A stretch of DNA of 64,000 nt from Kibdelosporangium aridum. GTDB lineage: Bacteria; Actinomycetota; Actinomycetes; Mycobacteriales; Pseudonocardiaceae. Position numbers and translations under genes: made by a program. This document shows, piece by piece, positions 50,736 through 59,183 of the stretch. Positions within the stretch are counted from its first letter, which is position 1. Each line of letters opens with the position of its first letter. The stretch is taken from contig NZ_FWXV01000006.1 of NCBI RefSeq assembly GCF_900176515.1, positions 124,001 to 188,000 of the forward strand, in the 5' to 3' direction. The notes beneath the pieces are model-generated. The model made no database searches. It was not told the origin of the DNA and saw only the letters and a program-made list of their open reading frames with translations.

Positions 50736-53354
50736 TCACTTCGCCGAACTGCGCTCGTCGAGGAACGGCAGCAGGGCACCGGACCGATCCACCGCGACGG
50801 TCAAGGCCCGGAGCACACCGGCTGTGCCAGTGGCGAAGTCCATCGACAGGCGCAGTGACTTGTTGCCGGGGAAGGCGAGTTCGCCGCGGTAGGGCACCGC
50901 GTGCCAGCCCAGTCGTGCCAGGTGGCGCGTGAGTGCGCGATCGCCGTCGAAGTCCGCCTGTCCGCGCTGCAGTGTGGCGAGCGCGCCGACCAGTCCTGCC
51001 CTGCCCGCGAACAATCCAGATTGGACTACGAACTCCGGGTAGCAGGCGCGCCGCATGGCCGGCAACGCGGTCGCGCACTCCGTGTCCGGTACATGCCGGA
51101 CGAGTTCCTGGACCACCAGCGCGATCCCGGCAGTGCCGACGTCCAGGTGGGGCAGTGTTTGCCCGCCCTCACCGGGGACCTGTAGCGAGCCGTCCGGCCG
51201 CGCGACGCATTCGTCGAGATCCCGCTGCAGGGCACGCGCGGCCATGTCGAGCCAGGAACGGTCATTCGTGTGCTCGTACAGCCTGACGAAGAACAGCCCA
51301 GGGCCGGACCAGCCACGCAAAAGGCCCGCCGTGGCTCGAGGTCCACGCCCATCATGCCGAACGGCCGCGATGGTCAGCTTTTCAGCCAACCGGTCGCCGA
51401 TGGACAACGCCTGCGCCAGATACGTCCCGGACTGCAAGGTCTGACCGAAATGCAGGAGGTTGAGACCGACCCCTGCCAGGCCGCTGTGCAGTCCGTGATC
51501 ACGCAGTGGCCCGACCAGTGGCGCCGATTCGTCGATCAACATGACCGCTTCGTGCACGTAGCCGAAGTCGCGCAACACGTACGCGATGCCGTGCGTGCCG
51601 TCGTAGAAACCCGGCCGGTGCGGGGGGTCTCGGTGGACCGACTCCAGCAGCCAACGCTCGTGCTCCACGTAGCGACCCCCGCCACTGGTCGAGAGTGCGT
51701 GCAGCACACCAGCCGCGCCGAAGGCGAAACATGTGCCCCCGACAGTGAACTGCTCGATGTCGCCGGGAAACAGCCGATCCTGGCGGTCCGGCGTCGCGCT
51801 GAGCAGGATGGCTTCGATCAGTGACCCGCAGATCGCGCGCCAATCCGGCTGTGCGGAATCGAAGTCCGACGTTGTCGGGGTCCTTCCGCGCCCGACGTTC
51901 ACCTTTGCTCGCGCCCGCGGCTGGACGTCCCCGACCGATCCGCGCGTCGGCGCGAGCTCAGCAAGCACGACCTTGCCGAACTCATCGGGAACAGGAAAGC
52001 GCTCCTGGATGGCTTCCATGTAGAGATTCACCTTGTCGGGCTGGAACCGCATCATGTGCGTCAACGGCAGGAACATGTGCAGCCGCAGGGCGGCGAGTGC
52101 GTAATCATCGATCGCCTGCCCGGTGCGGTCGTCCGGCGGGCTGAATCCGGGAGCCGCGAGGACGGGGCAGCCGTCTGATTGGTCGATGGCGAACGCGAGA
52201 TCGAAGTCCACCAGCGAGACCGAGTCGTCCCCGCCGATCAGAATGTTGCCGGGATGCAGGTCGGCGAAGACGACTCCGCGCTCGTGGATCGAGCGGACCA
52301 GCTTCTCGACCTGGTCGAGCACATCCAGTGCACGCCGCGTGTAGGTGGCGAGGTCGGCCTGCTCTGAATCACACTTGGTCAGTGGGTACAAGGCGGCCAT
52401 CCACTGGTCGAGGCGACGGCCCGGCATGTACTCCATCATCAAGTAGTGGTGTTCCCATGCTGTGAACCACTCGTGCAGCACGGGCACGCCTGCTACGCCC
52501 TGCAACCGCTCAAGGGACTTTCGTTCGCGGTGCAGCCGCGCGACGGCGTCCGTTCCGTCGGCGTCGAGACCGGCGTGCGGCCGCGCTTCCTTCAGCACCA
52601 CCAACTCGTCGCCGCCGTCGCGCCTGGCGAGGTACACACCGCCGCCGTTGGAGAAGTGCAGCGCGCGCTCCACCAGATGCGGAAAGCCCGATTCATGTGG
52701 ACGGTCGCGCCGTGCGAGGTGTGGTGCCAAGACGTCAGGCACCTCGGCCCAGTCGGGGACACGAAAGACCGGAGTGCGTTGTTCGGGAACGAGAGTTCCG
52801 TCGGGACGCTCGATCGCCGGCACGAGCTGGCCACCGTCAGCGGCCAGCCATCGTTCGGTGAACGCGCCGTACCGCACGTAGAGCGGTCCTGCTCCGTACC
52901 GTAGGTCCGACAGAATGTACGGCCCGTACTCGCCGGCCAGTTCGGCGGACAGGTCGACCAGCACCCGTTCGAGCTCCGCGTAGTCCGCGGGATAAATCGT
53001 TACGAATTTGCCGCTGTCCTCACGCGGCGCGTACTTGGCGTTCCTGGTCAACAAGATCTTCTTGCTGTGCAGGAACTTGAAGCCGATTCCCCGGGGGAAG
53101 CAGTAGTCGCAGACCGCCTTCAATATGCGCTCGGCGTTGTCCAGCCTGGCCGACACGTGCACCTTCCAGCCCTGCCTCGGCAGAGTTCCGCCGCGACAGC
53201 TCATCGCCACCCATATGTCGTGCCGGGTGCAGTCCCAGCCCGTGGGCAGCGGACGCCACACGTGGTCGAACGAATCGGCGTCGGAGCCCAACCTGGCCGG
53301 TGTGTCGTAAAACCAAGGGTCTGCCAGGCAGAACTCCTCGTAACGCATGTCCAA
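50736..53354 (-). CDS. Class III lanthipeptide synthetase LanKC
   Basis: About 872 aa from TTG 53354, chosen because GAGAGG lies nine bases upstream and LDMRYEEFCLADPWFYDTP matches the usual start; ATG 53393 is an alternative. An N-terminal lyase-like domain (to about 220) precedes a kinase domain with catalytic loop VVFADLHPGNILI and metal segment SLVDFDLAF. The C-terminal LanC-like cyclase (GTHGIAYVLRDFG, GLHSGLAGVGLNLLH, GRAGLVGAL) lacks the Cys/Cys/His zinc ligands, placing it in class III rather than IV. It should phosphorylate, dehydrate and cyclise the adjacent peptide. Confidence 0.93.
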   Translation of the reverse strand: MDMRYEEFCLADPWFYDTPARLGSDADSFDHVWRPLPTGWDCTRHDIWVAMSCRGGTLPRQGWKVHVSARLDNAERILKAVCDYCFPRGIGFKFLHSKKILLTRNAKYAPREDSGKFVTIYPADYAELERVLVDLSAELAGEYGPYILSDLRYGAGPLYVRYGAFTERWLAADGGQLVPAIERPDGTLVPEQRTPVFRVPDWAEVPDVLAPHLARRDRPHESGFPHLVERALHFSNGGGVYLARRDGGDELVVLKEARPHAGLDADGTDAVARLHRERKSLERLQGVAGVPVLHEWFTAWEHHYLMMEYMPGRRLDQWMAALYPLTKCDSEQADLATYTRRALDVLDQVEKLVRSIHERGVVFADLHPGNILIGGDDSVSLVDFDLAFAIDQSDGCPVLAAPGFSPPDDRTGQAIDDYALAALRLHMFLPLTHMMRFQPDKVNLYMEAIQERFPVPDEFGKVVLAELAPTRGSVGDVQPRARAKVNVGRGRTPTTSDFDSAQPDWRAICGSLIEAILLSATPDRQDRLFPGDIEQFTVGGTCFAFGAAGVLHALSTSGGGRYVEHERWLLESVHRDPPHRPGFYDGTHGIAYVLRDFGYVHEAVMLIDESAPLVGPLRDHGLHSGLAGVGLNLLHFGQTLQSGTYLAQALSIGDRLAEKLTIAAVRHDGRGPRATAGLLRGWSGPGLFFVRLYEHTNDRSWLDMAARALQRDLDECVARPDGSLQVPGEGGQTLPHLDVGTAGIALVVQELVRHVPDTECATALPAMRRACYPEFVVQSGLFAGRAGLVGALATLQRGQADFDGDRALTRHLARLGWHAVPYRGELAFPGNKSLRLSMDFATGTAGVLRALTVAVDRSGALLPFLDERSSAK

Positions 53355-54065
53355 CTCGAAATGCCTCTCTACTACCAGGTCTGGGGTACACATGACATTG
53401 AAATGAAGTGGCGGCGCTCATGTGGCGATAGTGTTTTGGTTGGGCCGAAGCCGACGTCGTAATCACTCGTGTCCTGCACCGTTCGGCAACCGGCGGACTC
53501 ACGAGTGTCATGCGAGTTCCTCCGGCCGGGTCCTCACTCCCGCATCATGCTGCCGGTTGTGCGTTTTGCTGCTGACGATGTCGAGGTCGGCGGAACGTTC
53601 TGAACCTTTTCAGACCCAATTCTCCTGGCGCGCCAGCCGTCCGGGTGGATCGGTGCAGATCCAGATGGACGTCACCCGTGCGTAGTAGTAAGGTCCTCTT
53701 GGAGGATGCCTCGGCCCTATAACCGAAAGTAATTCGGGAATTAGCTCAAACGGGTGCCCCTTCATCACACGTCTGGTCCTTGCGGCCCGTATGGTGTCCC
53801 GTCAAAGTTGTCTAGGTTCGCTGACGATACGCTGGATGGGGCAAGGAGTGGAGACGGTTCGGAGGAGCCGTTTGGCCCCTCGGCTCTGGAGCGCTCGTCT
53901 GCTCGGCCTACTCCACTCTGGGATAATTCTGCATGGGTGATCCCCATTTTCAGTATGAGGCGCTACCGCGTCTGACCGCATGAGATACGAACACTTCGTG
54001 AGCACTCAAGTGACCTATCGGATTCACCGTCGGCGCGCGAAGAAGAATCTGACGGATATGGACGA
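53355..54065. other. Gene-poor promoter region between lanKC and the SDR gene
   Basis: About 700 bases of lower-GC sequence holding the divergent promoters. Short open frames exist on both strands (for example 53754-53975 plus and 53765-53947 minus) but none has a ribosome site or recognisable product. No second precursor peptide with an LxLQ leader was found here. Confidence 0.5.
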
Positions 54066-55007
54066 ATGGACATCAGTGCGACTCACCTCTTGGATCCAAC
54101 AGTCGGGTCGGAAGTGCGCGTTGCGCGAGGAGATCCGCCACAGGCGGACGTCGAAGTGCGTCAGACACGGCCGACGGCACTCGTCACCGGTGCGACTGAC
54201 GGAATCGGCCGAGCGGTGTCGCAGCGCTTGGCCGGACTCGTTGACACGCTACTGGTGCACGGCCGATGTCCGGAGTCGCTGACAGCGCTGGCCGCTACAC
54301 TGGCACCGGCGAACCCGGGTACCAGCGTCGTTCCGGTCCTCGCCGACCTGGGGCGGTTCGCTGACGTCGAACGTCTGATTCGGCGGATTCGCACGATCTA
54401 CGGCCACCTTGACATTCTCGTGAACAACGCGGCAACGGTCGGTCGGCATTCGCACACGTTGACCGAGGATGGGCATGAGCTGGCCTTCCAGGTGAATTAC
54501 CTGGCTCCGGCTTTCCTGACCGCTGGGCTGTTTGATCTGCTGCTCGTGGCCAGGCGTGGCCGGATCGTCAATGTCGTCTGTGACGCCTATCGTGACGTCG
54601 CGACTTTTGACCAAGATTCGCCCGGCAACCGTTGCTATAACCCTGTGGTGGCGTATGCGCAATCCAAATTCGCCCTGGTCGCGCATACCGCATCACTGGT
54701 GTCTGCCTGCTCCGGGACTCGGCTCACCGCAGTCTGCGTCGATCCTGGCTTCACCGAGACGAAATTGCAACGTCAGTCGTTCTGCTGGCCTGGTGGGCCG
54801 GTCAGCGCGGCGGCCGACAACGTGCTCTATGCCGTGACAAAGCCGGTGCACGACCTGGAGTTCTACGTGCAGGGGAAGAAGATCGTCCAGCCGCTGTCCG
54901 AAGTGCTGCAAATTCCCGTGCAACGGCAACTCGACAAGGTCACTGGGGAGGTGTTGGACATGAGCCTGCCGTGGACGGCGACGGGCCCGCTTCGCATGGG
55001 CGCCTAG
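54066..55007 (+). CDS. Short-chain dehydrogenase/reductase
   Basis: A 313-aa SDR. The cofactor motif TGATDGIGRAV, the structural NNAAT, and the catalytic YAQSK (Tyr-x-x-x-Lys) are all intact, so it should be an active NAD(P)-dependent oxidoreductase. About 35 extra residues precede the Rossmann fold, so the real start may be internal. It is divergent from lanKC and may tailor the lanthipeptide or its lipid partner, for example reducing dehydroalanine-type or carbonyl groups; that is inference from position. Confidence 0.83.
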   Translation: MDISATHLLDPTVGSEVRVARGDPPQADVEVRQTRPTALVTGATDGIGRAVSQRLAGLVDTLLVHGRCPESLTALAATLAPANPGTSVVPVLADLGRFADVERLIRRIRTIYGHLDILVNNAATVGRHSHTLTEDGHELAFQVNYLAPAFLTAGLFDLLLVARRGRIVNVVCDAYRDVATFDQDSPGNRCYNPVVAYAQSKFALVAHTASLVSACSGTRLTAVCVDPGFTETKLQRQSFCWPGGPVSAAADNVLYAVTKPVHDLEFYVQGKKIVQPLSEVLQIPVQRQLDKVTGEVLDMSLPWTATGPLRMGA

Positions 55008-55063
55008 GGCGTGCACGGTACTTCTGGTGCAGGACACTCATATCCACCGCACATGACATTTGC

Positions 55064-55103
55064 GGCGGGAGTCGACTGGGACGCGCAACGGCCGACTCCC
55101 GCC
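55064..55103 (+). terminator. 11-bp hairpin after the SDR gene
   Basis: GGCGGGAGTCG (55064-55074) pairs perfectly with 55093-55103 around an 18-base loop. It is 57 bases past the SDR stop and upstream of regulator 2, so regulator 2 probably has its own promoter. Confidence 0.7.
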
Positions 55104-55285
55104 TGAGTCCCCCTCGCATACGCTGGCGCCGACACCGATCGGGGGACCGCCGACCTCCAGCAATACCATGCTGTCCGGACTACCGTGTCGAAACCAATGG
55201 CGACGGCTGGCGCATGCTGGACAGTGGCGATTGCTCGCCGAAGTCCATTCCCCAATAGAGCAATGTGCAGCAAGAGGATCGCCTC

Positions 55286-56365
55286 ATGCTTGAGATAGTT
55301 GGCCTCGACAGCACTGCGCAGACCGTTTACGAGTTGCTCATCGATAACCCGCCGGCCACGTTCGACGAGATATGCACGCGGGTCGACATTGGTGACGCAT
55401 GCCTGCGTAAGGTGCTCGAGAGGCTGCTGTGCCTTGGGCTTGTGAAGAGCACGGCGTCTGTTCCGCCCAAGTTCACCGCCACCGCACCGGACGTCGCGCT
55501 GGAGGTGCTGCTTCTGGAGCAACAAGAGCGAATCAAGCGCGCTCGGCTGTATGTCGAACAACTCGCTGGTCGTTATGTTCGTACGGCAGCGGGACGGGAG
55601 CCGGCTGAACTGGTCGAGGTCGTCTCCGGTCAGCAGGCAGTGGCTCAGCTCGTGGAACAGATCGTTCGGAGCACCAGCCACGAGATTCGTTTCATCGACA
55701 AACATCCGTACGCCGTCGGCCCGACCGTGCTCGCCCCGGTCGAGGCGGAGATGCTGCGGCGAGGCATCACCTATCGTGCGCTCTACGACACCGCAGGGCT
55801 TGCGACTCGCAGCATCCAGGCTGAGATCGAACCGGCGATCGCGCTGGGTGAACAGGCGAGAGTGATACCACAGGCGCCGGTCAAGTTGATCTTGTCGGAT
55901 CGTCGCCTCGCATTGCTGCCGTTGCAGTCCAATCCAACGACGATCGACAGTGTCGTCGCCGTCCATCCCTCTGCGATGCTCGACGCTCTCGGAGCGTTGT
56001 TCGAGGCGCTGTGGCGGACGGCGCTGCCGATACCCGCTCCCACGGCGAAGCTGGCAGGTGCCAGTTCGCTCACCCCCGAAGACGCCAGGCTCATCGCGTT
56101 GCTGACGGCGGGACTTCCGGATCAGGCGGTGGCTCGGCAGCTCGGCCTGTCCTACCGGACGTTTCAGCGCAGATTGGGTGCGCTGATCGAACACCTGGGC
56201 GTCCGGACCCGGTTTCAGGCTGGGCTGCAGGCCGCGTTTCGCGGGCTGGTCCCCGCCCCGTCGCCACCCGCGGACCTGCCGGGGGCCCAGGCGCAACGCG
56301 AATCGGGGCCTGCCGACGGGGAGCAACACCCGGCACCGAGAACACCGGACGATCGGCCAGACTAA
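55286..56365 (+). CDS. Winged-helix/LuxR-type regulator, cluster paralogue 2
   Basis: A 359-aa paralogue of the regulator at 43618-44619. Shared segments include MLEIVGLD, APDVALEVLLLEQQ, YRALYD and RQLGLSYRTFQRRLGALIE. The winged helix, middle effector-like domain and C-terminal helix-turn-helix are in the same order. A proline-rich, probably disordered tail of about 40 residues is unique to this copy. ATG 55286 matches the paralogue's start. It is expected to regulate the surrounding biosynthetic genes, and the gene ends at a 20-bp hairpin. Confidence 0.8.
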   Translation: MLEIVGLDSTAQTVYELLIDNPPATFDEICTRVDIGDACLRKVLERLLCLGLVKSTASVPPKFTATAPDVALEVLLLEQQERIKRARLYVEQLAGRYVRTAAGREPAELVEVVSGQQAVAQLVEQIVRSTSHEIRFIDKHPYAVGPTVLAPVEAEMLRRGITYRALYDTAGLATRSIQAEIEPAIALGEQARVIPQAPVKLILSDRRLALLPLQSNPTTIDSVVAVHPSAMLDALGALFEALWRTALPIPAPTAKLAGASSLTPEDARLIALLTAGLPDQAVARQLGLSYRTFQRRLGALIEHLGVRTRFQAGLQAAFRGLVPAPSPPADLPGAQAQRESGPADGEQHPAPRTPDDRPD

Positions 56366-56422
56366 GAGGCTCCGGCGATTGAGCGTATGGGCGGGGCCCA
56401 GGCGCTCAATCGCCGGAGCCTC
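56366..56422 (+). terminator. 20-bp perfect-stem hairpin after regulator 2
   Basis: GAGGCTCCGGCGATTGAGCG (56366-56385) pairs perfectly with 56403-56422. The 17-base loop itself contains TGGGC/GCCCA. It starts at the base after the stop codon. This is the longest perfect stem in the window. Confidence 0.85.
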
Positions 56423-56651
56423 CAAGGGGCCAGTTGACTGGCCGCTTTTCGCCATTGGCCGGTTGAGGCACGATCAACGTGGCGATCCTGTGCGCAGTCA
56501 CCGATTCGCGGGTGGGTCGCGCCGTGGGGAGCTCCTCCTGGAAACCAACCGGGAGAGTGTGTTGATGAGAAGTGCCCAGTGCGCTAACACATTCCGTTCG
56601 TCAGCCGCCTGGCTGTCGTGTGCACTGGCGCGGCCGACCGAGGAGTCCTGG

Positions 56652-57041
56652 ATGACCACGAATGTCCGTCGCGTAATCGGTATAGATGACGTACCCGCCG
56701 TGACCAAGCGAGGTGGCGACATTCGCTTGTTGCTCACGCCCTCCACGGTTGGGGCGGCGACCGGATTTCTCGGCGTTGCGATCCTCAAGGCGGGTGAACG
56801 GATCACCGAGCACTACCATCCGTACTCCGACGAGTTCCTGTACGTGGTCTGCGGTGCCGTGGCCCTGGACCTCGACGACGAGCCGATCACTTTGTGCGCG
56901 GGCCAGGGCGTACTGGTGCCGCGTAACGTCCGGCACCGCGTGCGCAACGCCGGTGAGGTGGAGGCGCGCGTCGTGTTCCACCTTTGCCCACTGGCGCCAA
57001 GAGCAGACCTTGGTCACGTGGACACCGAGAAGATACCGTGA
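56652..57041 (+). CDS. Cupin-domain protein of polyketide-cluster type
   Basis: A 129-aa single-cupin protein. Motif 1 is AGERITEHYHPYSDEFLYVV with two His and a Glu for metal binding; motif 2 (VPRNVRHRVRNAG) supplies another His. Such small cupins recur in aromatic-polyketide and lipid clusters as cyclases or isomerases. GAGGAG eight bases before ATG 56652 fixes the start; a longer frame upstream is spurious. It ends at a hairpin shared with the convergent hydrolase gene. Confidence 0.8.
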   Translation: MTTNVRRVIGIDDVPAVTKRGGDIRLLLTPSTVGAATGFLGVAILKAGERITEHYHPYSDEFLYVVCGAVALDLDDEPITLCAGQGVLVPRNVRHRVRNAGEVEARVVFHLCPLAPRADLGHVDTEKIP

Positions 57042-57146
57042 CCAGCTCGGTCACCCGGAGTCTGTTGTCTGGACGACGACTGTCTTGACAACGACAGATG
57101 ATGTCCAATTTGGTCAGAAGATCGGGCTTTCGCGTAGTTGCCGGGA

Positions 57147-57185
57147 CGGCTTGATTCGACGTGGGTTTCACGCCGAATCAAGCCG
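57147..57185. terminator. 12-bp bidirectional hairpin between cupin and hydrolase genes
   Basis: CGGCTTGATTCG (57147-57158) pairs perfectly with 57174-57185, and the inner CGTG/CACG adds four more pairs. It lies between two convergent stop codons. Confidence 0.8.
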
Positions 57186-57197
57186 AACCCGTTCGGG

Positions 57198-58013
57198 TCA
57201 TTCAGCGAGCTGGCACGAGTCCCGTACGAAGGCGACGACCGCGAGGGCGACCCTCTCAGGGTCCTCTGCGTGTGGATAGTGGCCTGCACCCGGCACCACC
57301 AACACAGTCGCCGGGCCGCCCAGTCGACCGGCTGTGGCGGCCGCATCGGCGGCGGGATCGGGACAGTCCGGGTCACGATCGCCGACGACCACCAGTGCGG
57401 GACAACCGGCGTCGGGGAGTGCCTGCTCGGCGGCGTGATCCCTCTTGAACATTTCGCAGACCGGCTCGAACCGGCCGGGCTCGGCCAGGCTGGCAGCCAG
57501 TTCGTGGCGTCGCTGCTCGAAGTTGGCCGGTTTCGTGGCGAACAGCGTTGGCCAGTGGGACATCCACAACGTCTGGCCCACTCCCGGCAGCGCGGCCAGA
57601 CTCGTCATCGCCCTCTCCGTAGGGTTGTACGGCGGGTCCTTGACGAACGCCCGGCTCAATACTATCCCGGCCACGGCGTCAGGTGCTTTGGCCGCCGCGA
57701 TGACAGCGGCTCTGCCGCTGTAGTCGCTGCCCAGCAACACCGCCGGCCGATCGTCCAGCTCTTTCGAGAGCGCGAGCAGGTCGTCCGCCACGTCGTTTTC
57801 CGTGTAGGACGGCCAGTCGGTGCTCGACTCCCCGTGACCCCGCAATTCGACCGTCGCCACCCGGAGGCCGCCGGCAAGGAGCAGGCGAGTCAGGTCGGTG
57901 AAAGTGCTTCTGAGATCACCAACCCCAGGAGAGCAAACGACAAGTGGTCCTGCTCCGGTGACGGAGTAGGCGAGCTTCCCCCCGGGTCGCTCCAGAAACT
58001 GGGTGCCGCTCAT
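57198..58013 (-). CDS. Alpha/beta-hydrolase with Asp at the nucleophile position
   Basis: A 271-aa alpha/beta-hydrolase. The nucleophile elbow reads LLGSDYSGRAA, so the usual Ser of G-x-S-x-G is Asp, as in epoxide hydrolases and haloalkane dehalogenases. The acid (VVGDRDPDCPDP) and His (VVPGAGHYPHAEDP) are present. ATG 58013 has AAAGGG upstream; the longer frame crosses a hairpin. It may hydrolyse an epoxide or ester in the local pathway. It is separated by a strong hairpin from the next minus-strand gene upstream. Confidence 0.82.
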   Translation of the reverse strand: MSGTQFLERPGGKLAYSVTGAGPLVVCSPGVGDLRSTFTDLTRLLLAGGLRVATVELRGHGESSTDWPSYTENDVADDLLALSKELDDRPAVLLGSDYSGRAAVIAAAKAPDAVAGIVLSRAFVKDPPYNPTERAMTSLAALPGVGQTLWMSHWPTLFATKPANFEQRRHELAASLAEPGRFEPVCEMFKRDHAAEQALPDAGCPALVVVGDRDPDCPDPAADAAATAGRLGGPATVLVVPGAGHYPHAEDPERVALAVVAFVRDSCQLAE

Positions 58014-58031
58014 GGTGCCCTTTCCCGCTCG

Positions 58032-58083
58032 CCGACGGGGTATCGGCCGCCAGCAGTCGACGTGCCGGCCGATACCCCGTCGG
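58032..58083 (-). terminator. 17-bp perfect-stem hairpin after the small secreted gene
   Basis: CCGACGGGGTATCGGCC (58032-58048) pairs perfectly with 58067-58083 around an 18-base loop. It lies between the stop of the 58117-58356 gene and the start of the hydrolase gene on the minus strand, so the hydrolase likely has a separate promoter. Confidence 0.8.
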
Positions 58084-58116
58084 TCGTTGCCGCACTGGAT
58101 CGTTGTGTCCTGGCTA

Positions 58117-58356
58117 TCAGCAGCCGCCGATACCGGTGCCCAGCTCGAGCCCGAGGTCTTCCTCGGACAGCCACGGGGACACGCCACAGTGATCGATGCG
58201 GATCCCCGCACGCATACCGTCGACCTGCGATTCGAAATGCAGGCCGGACGCCACCGGTCGCGGCGAATGCGGATCGGCATTCGCTCCCGCCGCGAGAGCG
58301 ACCGGTACGGCGGCGACGGCCATGGTTGTGAGGATGACCCTTGCGATTCGATGCAC
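58117..58356 (-). CDS. Small secreted peptide/protein with terminal cysteine
   Basis: A 79-aa ORF from GTG 58356, preceded by GAAAGGCAG. A Sec signal peptide (RIARVILTTMAVAAVPVALA, ending near ANA) leaves a mature part of about 50 residues with two cysteines, one in DHCGV and one as the last residue (GIGGC), likely disulfide-linked. I know no family. It lies between the thioesterase and hydrolase genes in the biosynthetic region and ends at a strong hairpin. Confidence 0.55.
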   Translation of the reverse strand: MHRIARVILTTMAVAAVPVALAAGANADPHSPRPVASGLHFESQVDGMRAGIRIDHCGVSPWLSEEDLGLELGTGIGGC

Positions 58357-58447
58357 GCTGGTTCTGCCTTTCGTTGTTGTTATTGGCTCGGTGATTCTGG
58401 AGAACATGGAGCCGCTGCCGAAAGGGGTCGGACGGCTGGCCCTGGCG

Positions 58448-59182
58448 TTACTGCGGCCGGGGGGCATCCGAATGGGTGACATTTTCGACGAGTGCGAACA
58501 CTTCGGACCGCAGCCCGGAATTCTCGTCCGATGCCAGGAAATGGTTCCCGTCGAGCATCTTGAGGGTGAACGACGCCGACGTGTGCCGCCGCCAACCGGC
58601 CAGCGCCGACCTGCGAACGAGCGGGTCGTGTTCGCCACCGAACACATGAATCGCACATGGCAGCCGAGGCTCGGCGCGATACGAATGGGCGAAGCAGAGC
58701 TTCAGATCAGCTCGTACGCCTTCCAGGAAAGTACTCATCCACTGCGGTCGATCAAGAAGCTCGGGGGGCAGCCCGCCGATGGTGTCGAGTCCGATCGCCA
58801 GCCTGGCATCGTCAAGATCGACCACGGTGGCCAGTGGCGAGACCAGATGTGGCGCCGGGCACGCCGCCACGACGAGGGCGTCAGCCATTCGCTTGCCCGC
58901 AGCCCATCGGTGTTTGGCCACCTGGTGCGCCACCAGACCACCCATGCTGTGCCCGAACAGGACATGCGGCTCGTCGAGGACATCGGCCAGGTCATGCGCC
59001 AGCAACTCAGCAAGAATCGTCATGTCGGCCGGCAGGGGCTCGCCGTTTCGACCGTCCCGGCCAGGGAGGCTCACTGGGTGAACGTGGATCTTCGTTTCGG
59101 TGTTCCGTCGCCACGACCAAAAGGCCGAAGCGCCGCCACCGGCATGCGGGAAACACACCAGCGTCGGGGTTCGTGAGCTCAC
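58448..59182 (-). CDS. Type II thioesterase
   Basis: A 244-aa alpha/beta-hydrolase of the GrsT/RifR type that clears misprimed acyl groups from carrier proteins in PKS or NRPS lines. CFPHAGGGASAFWSW is the family start, GHSMGG the nucleophile elbow with Ser, and DGNHFLASD the catalytic His. GTG 59182 follows GAAGGGATG; its first base is one base past the KAS III stop, so the two are cotranscribed. Its presence implies a carrier-protein assembly line nearby. Confidence 0.9.
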   Translation of the reverse strand: MSSRTPTLVCFPHAGGGASAFWSWRRNTETKIHVHPVSLPGRDGRNGEPLPADMTILAELLAHDLADVLDEPHVLFGHSMGGLVAHQVAKHRWAAGKRMADALVVAACPAPHLVSPLATVVDLDDARLAIGLDTIGGLPPELLDRPQWMSTFLEGVRADLKLCFAHSYRAEPRLPCAIHVFGGEHDPLVRRSALAGWRRHTSASFTLKMLDGNHFLASDENSGLRSEVFALVENVTHSDAPRPQ

Positions 59183-59183
59183 G

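Noticed and set aside
50736..53354. Class IV (LanL) synthetase
   Set aside because: The cyclase domain lacks the Cys-Cys-His zinc ligands, so class III fits better.
53765..53947. 60-aa minus-strand ORF upstream of lanKC as a second precursor peptide
   Set aside because: No ribosome-binding site, no LxLQ leader, no cysteine and weak third-position GC bias; it overlaps an equally unsupported plus-strand ORF.
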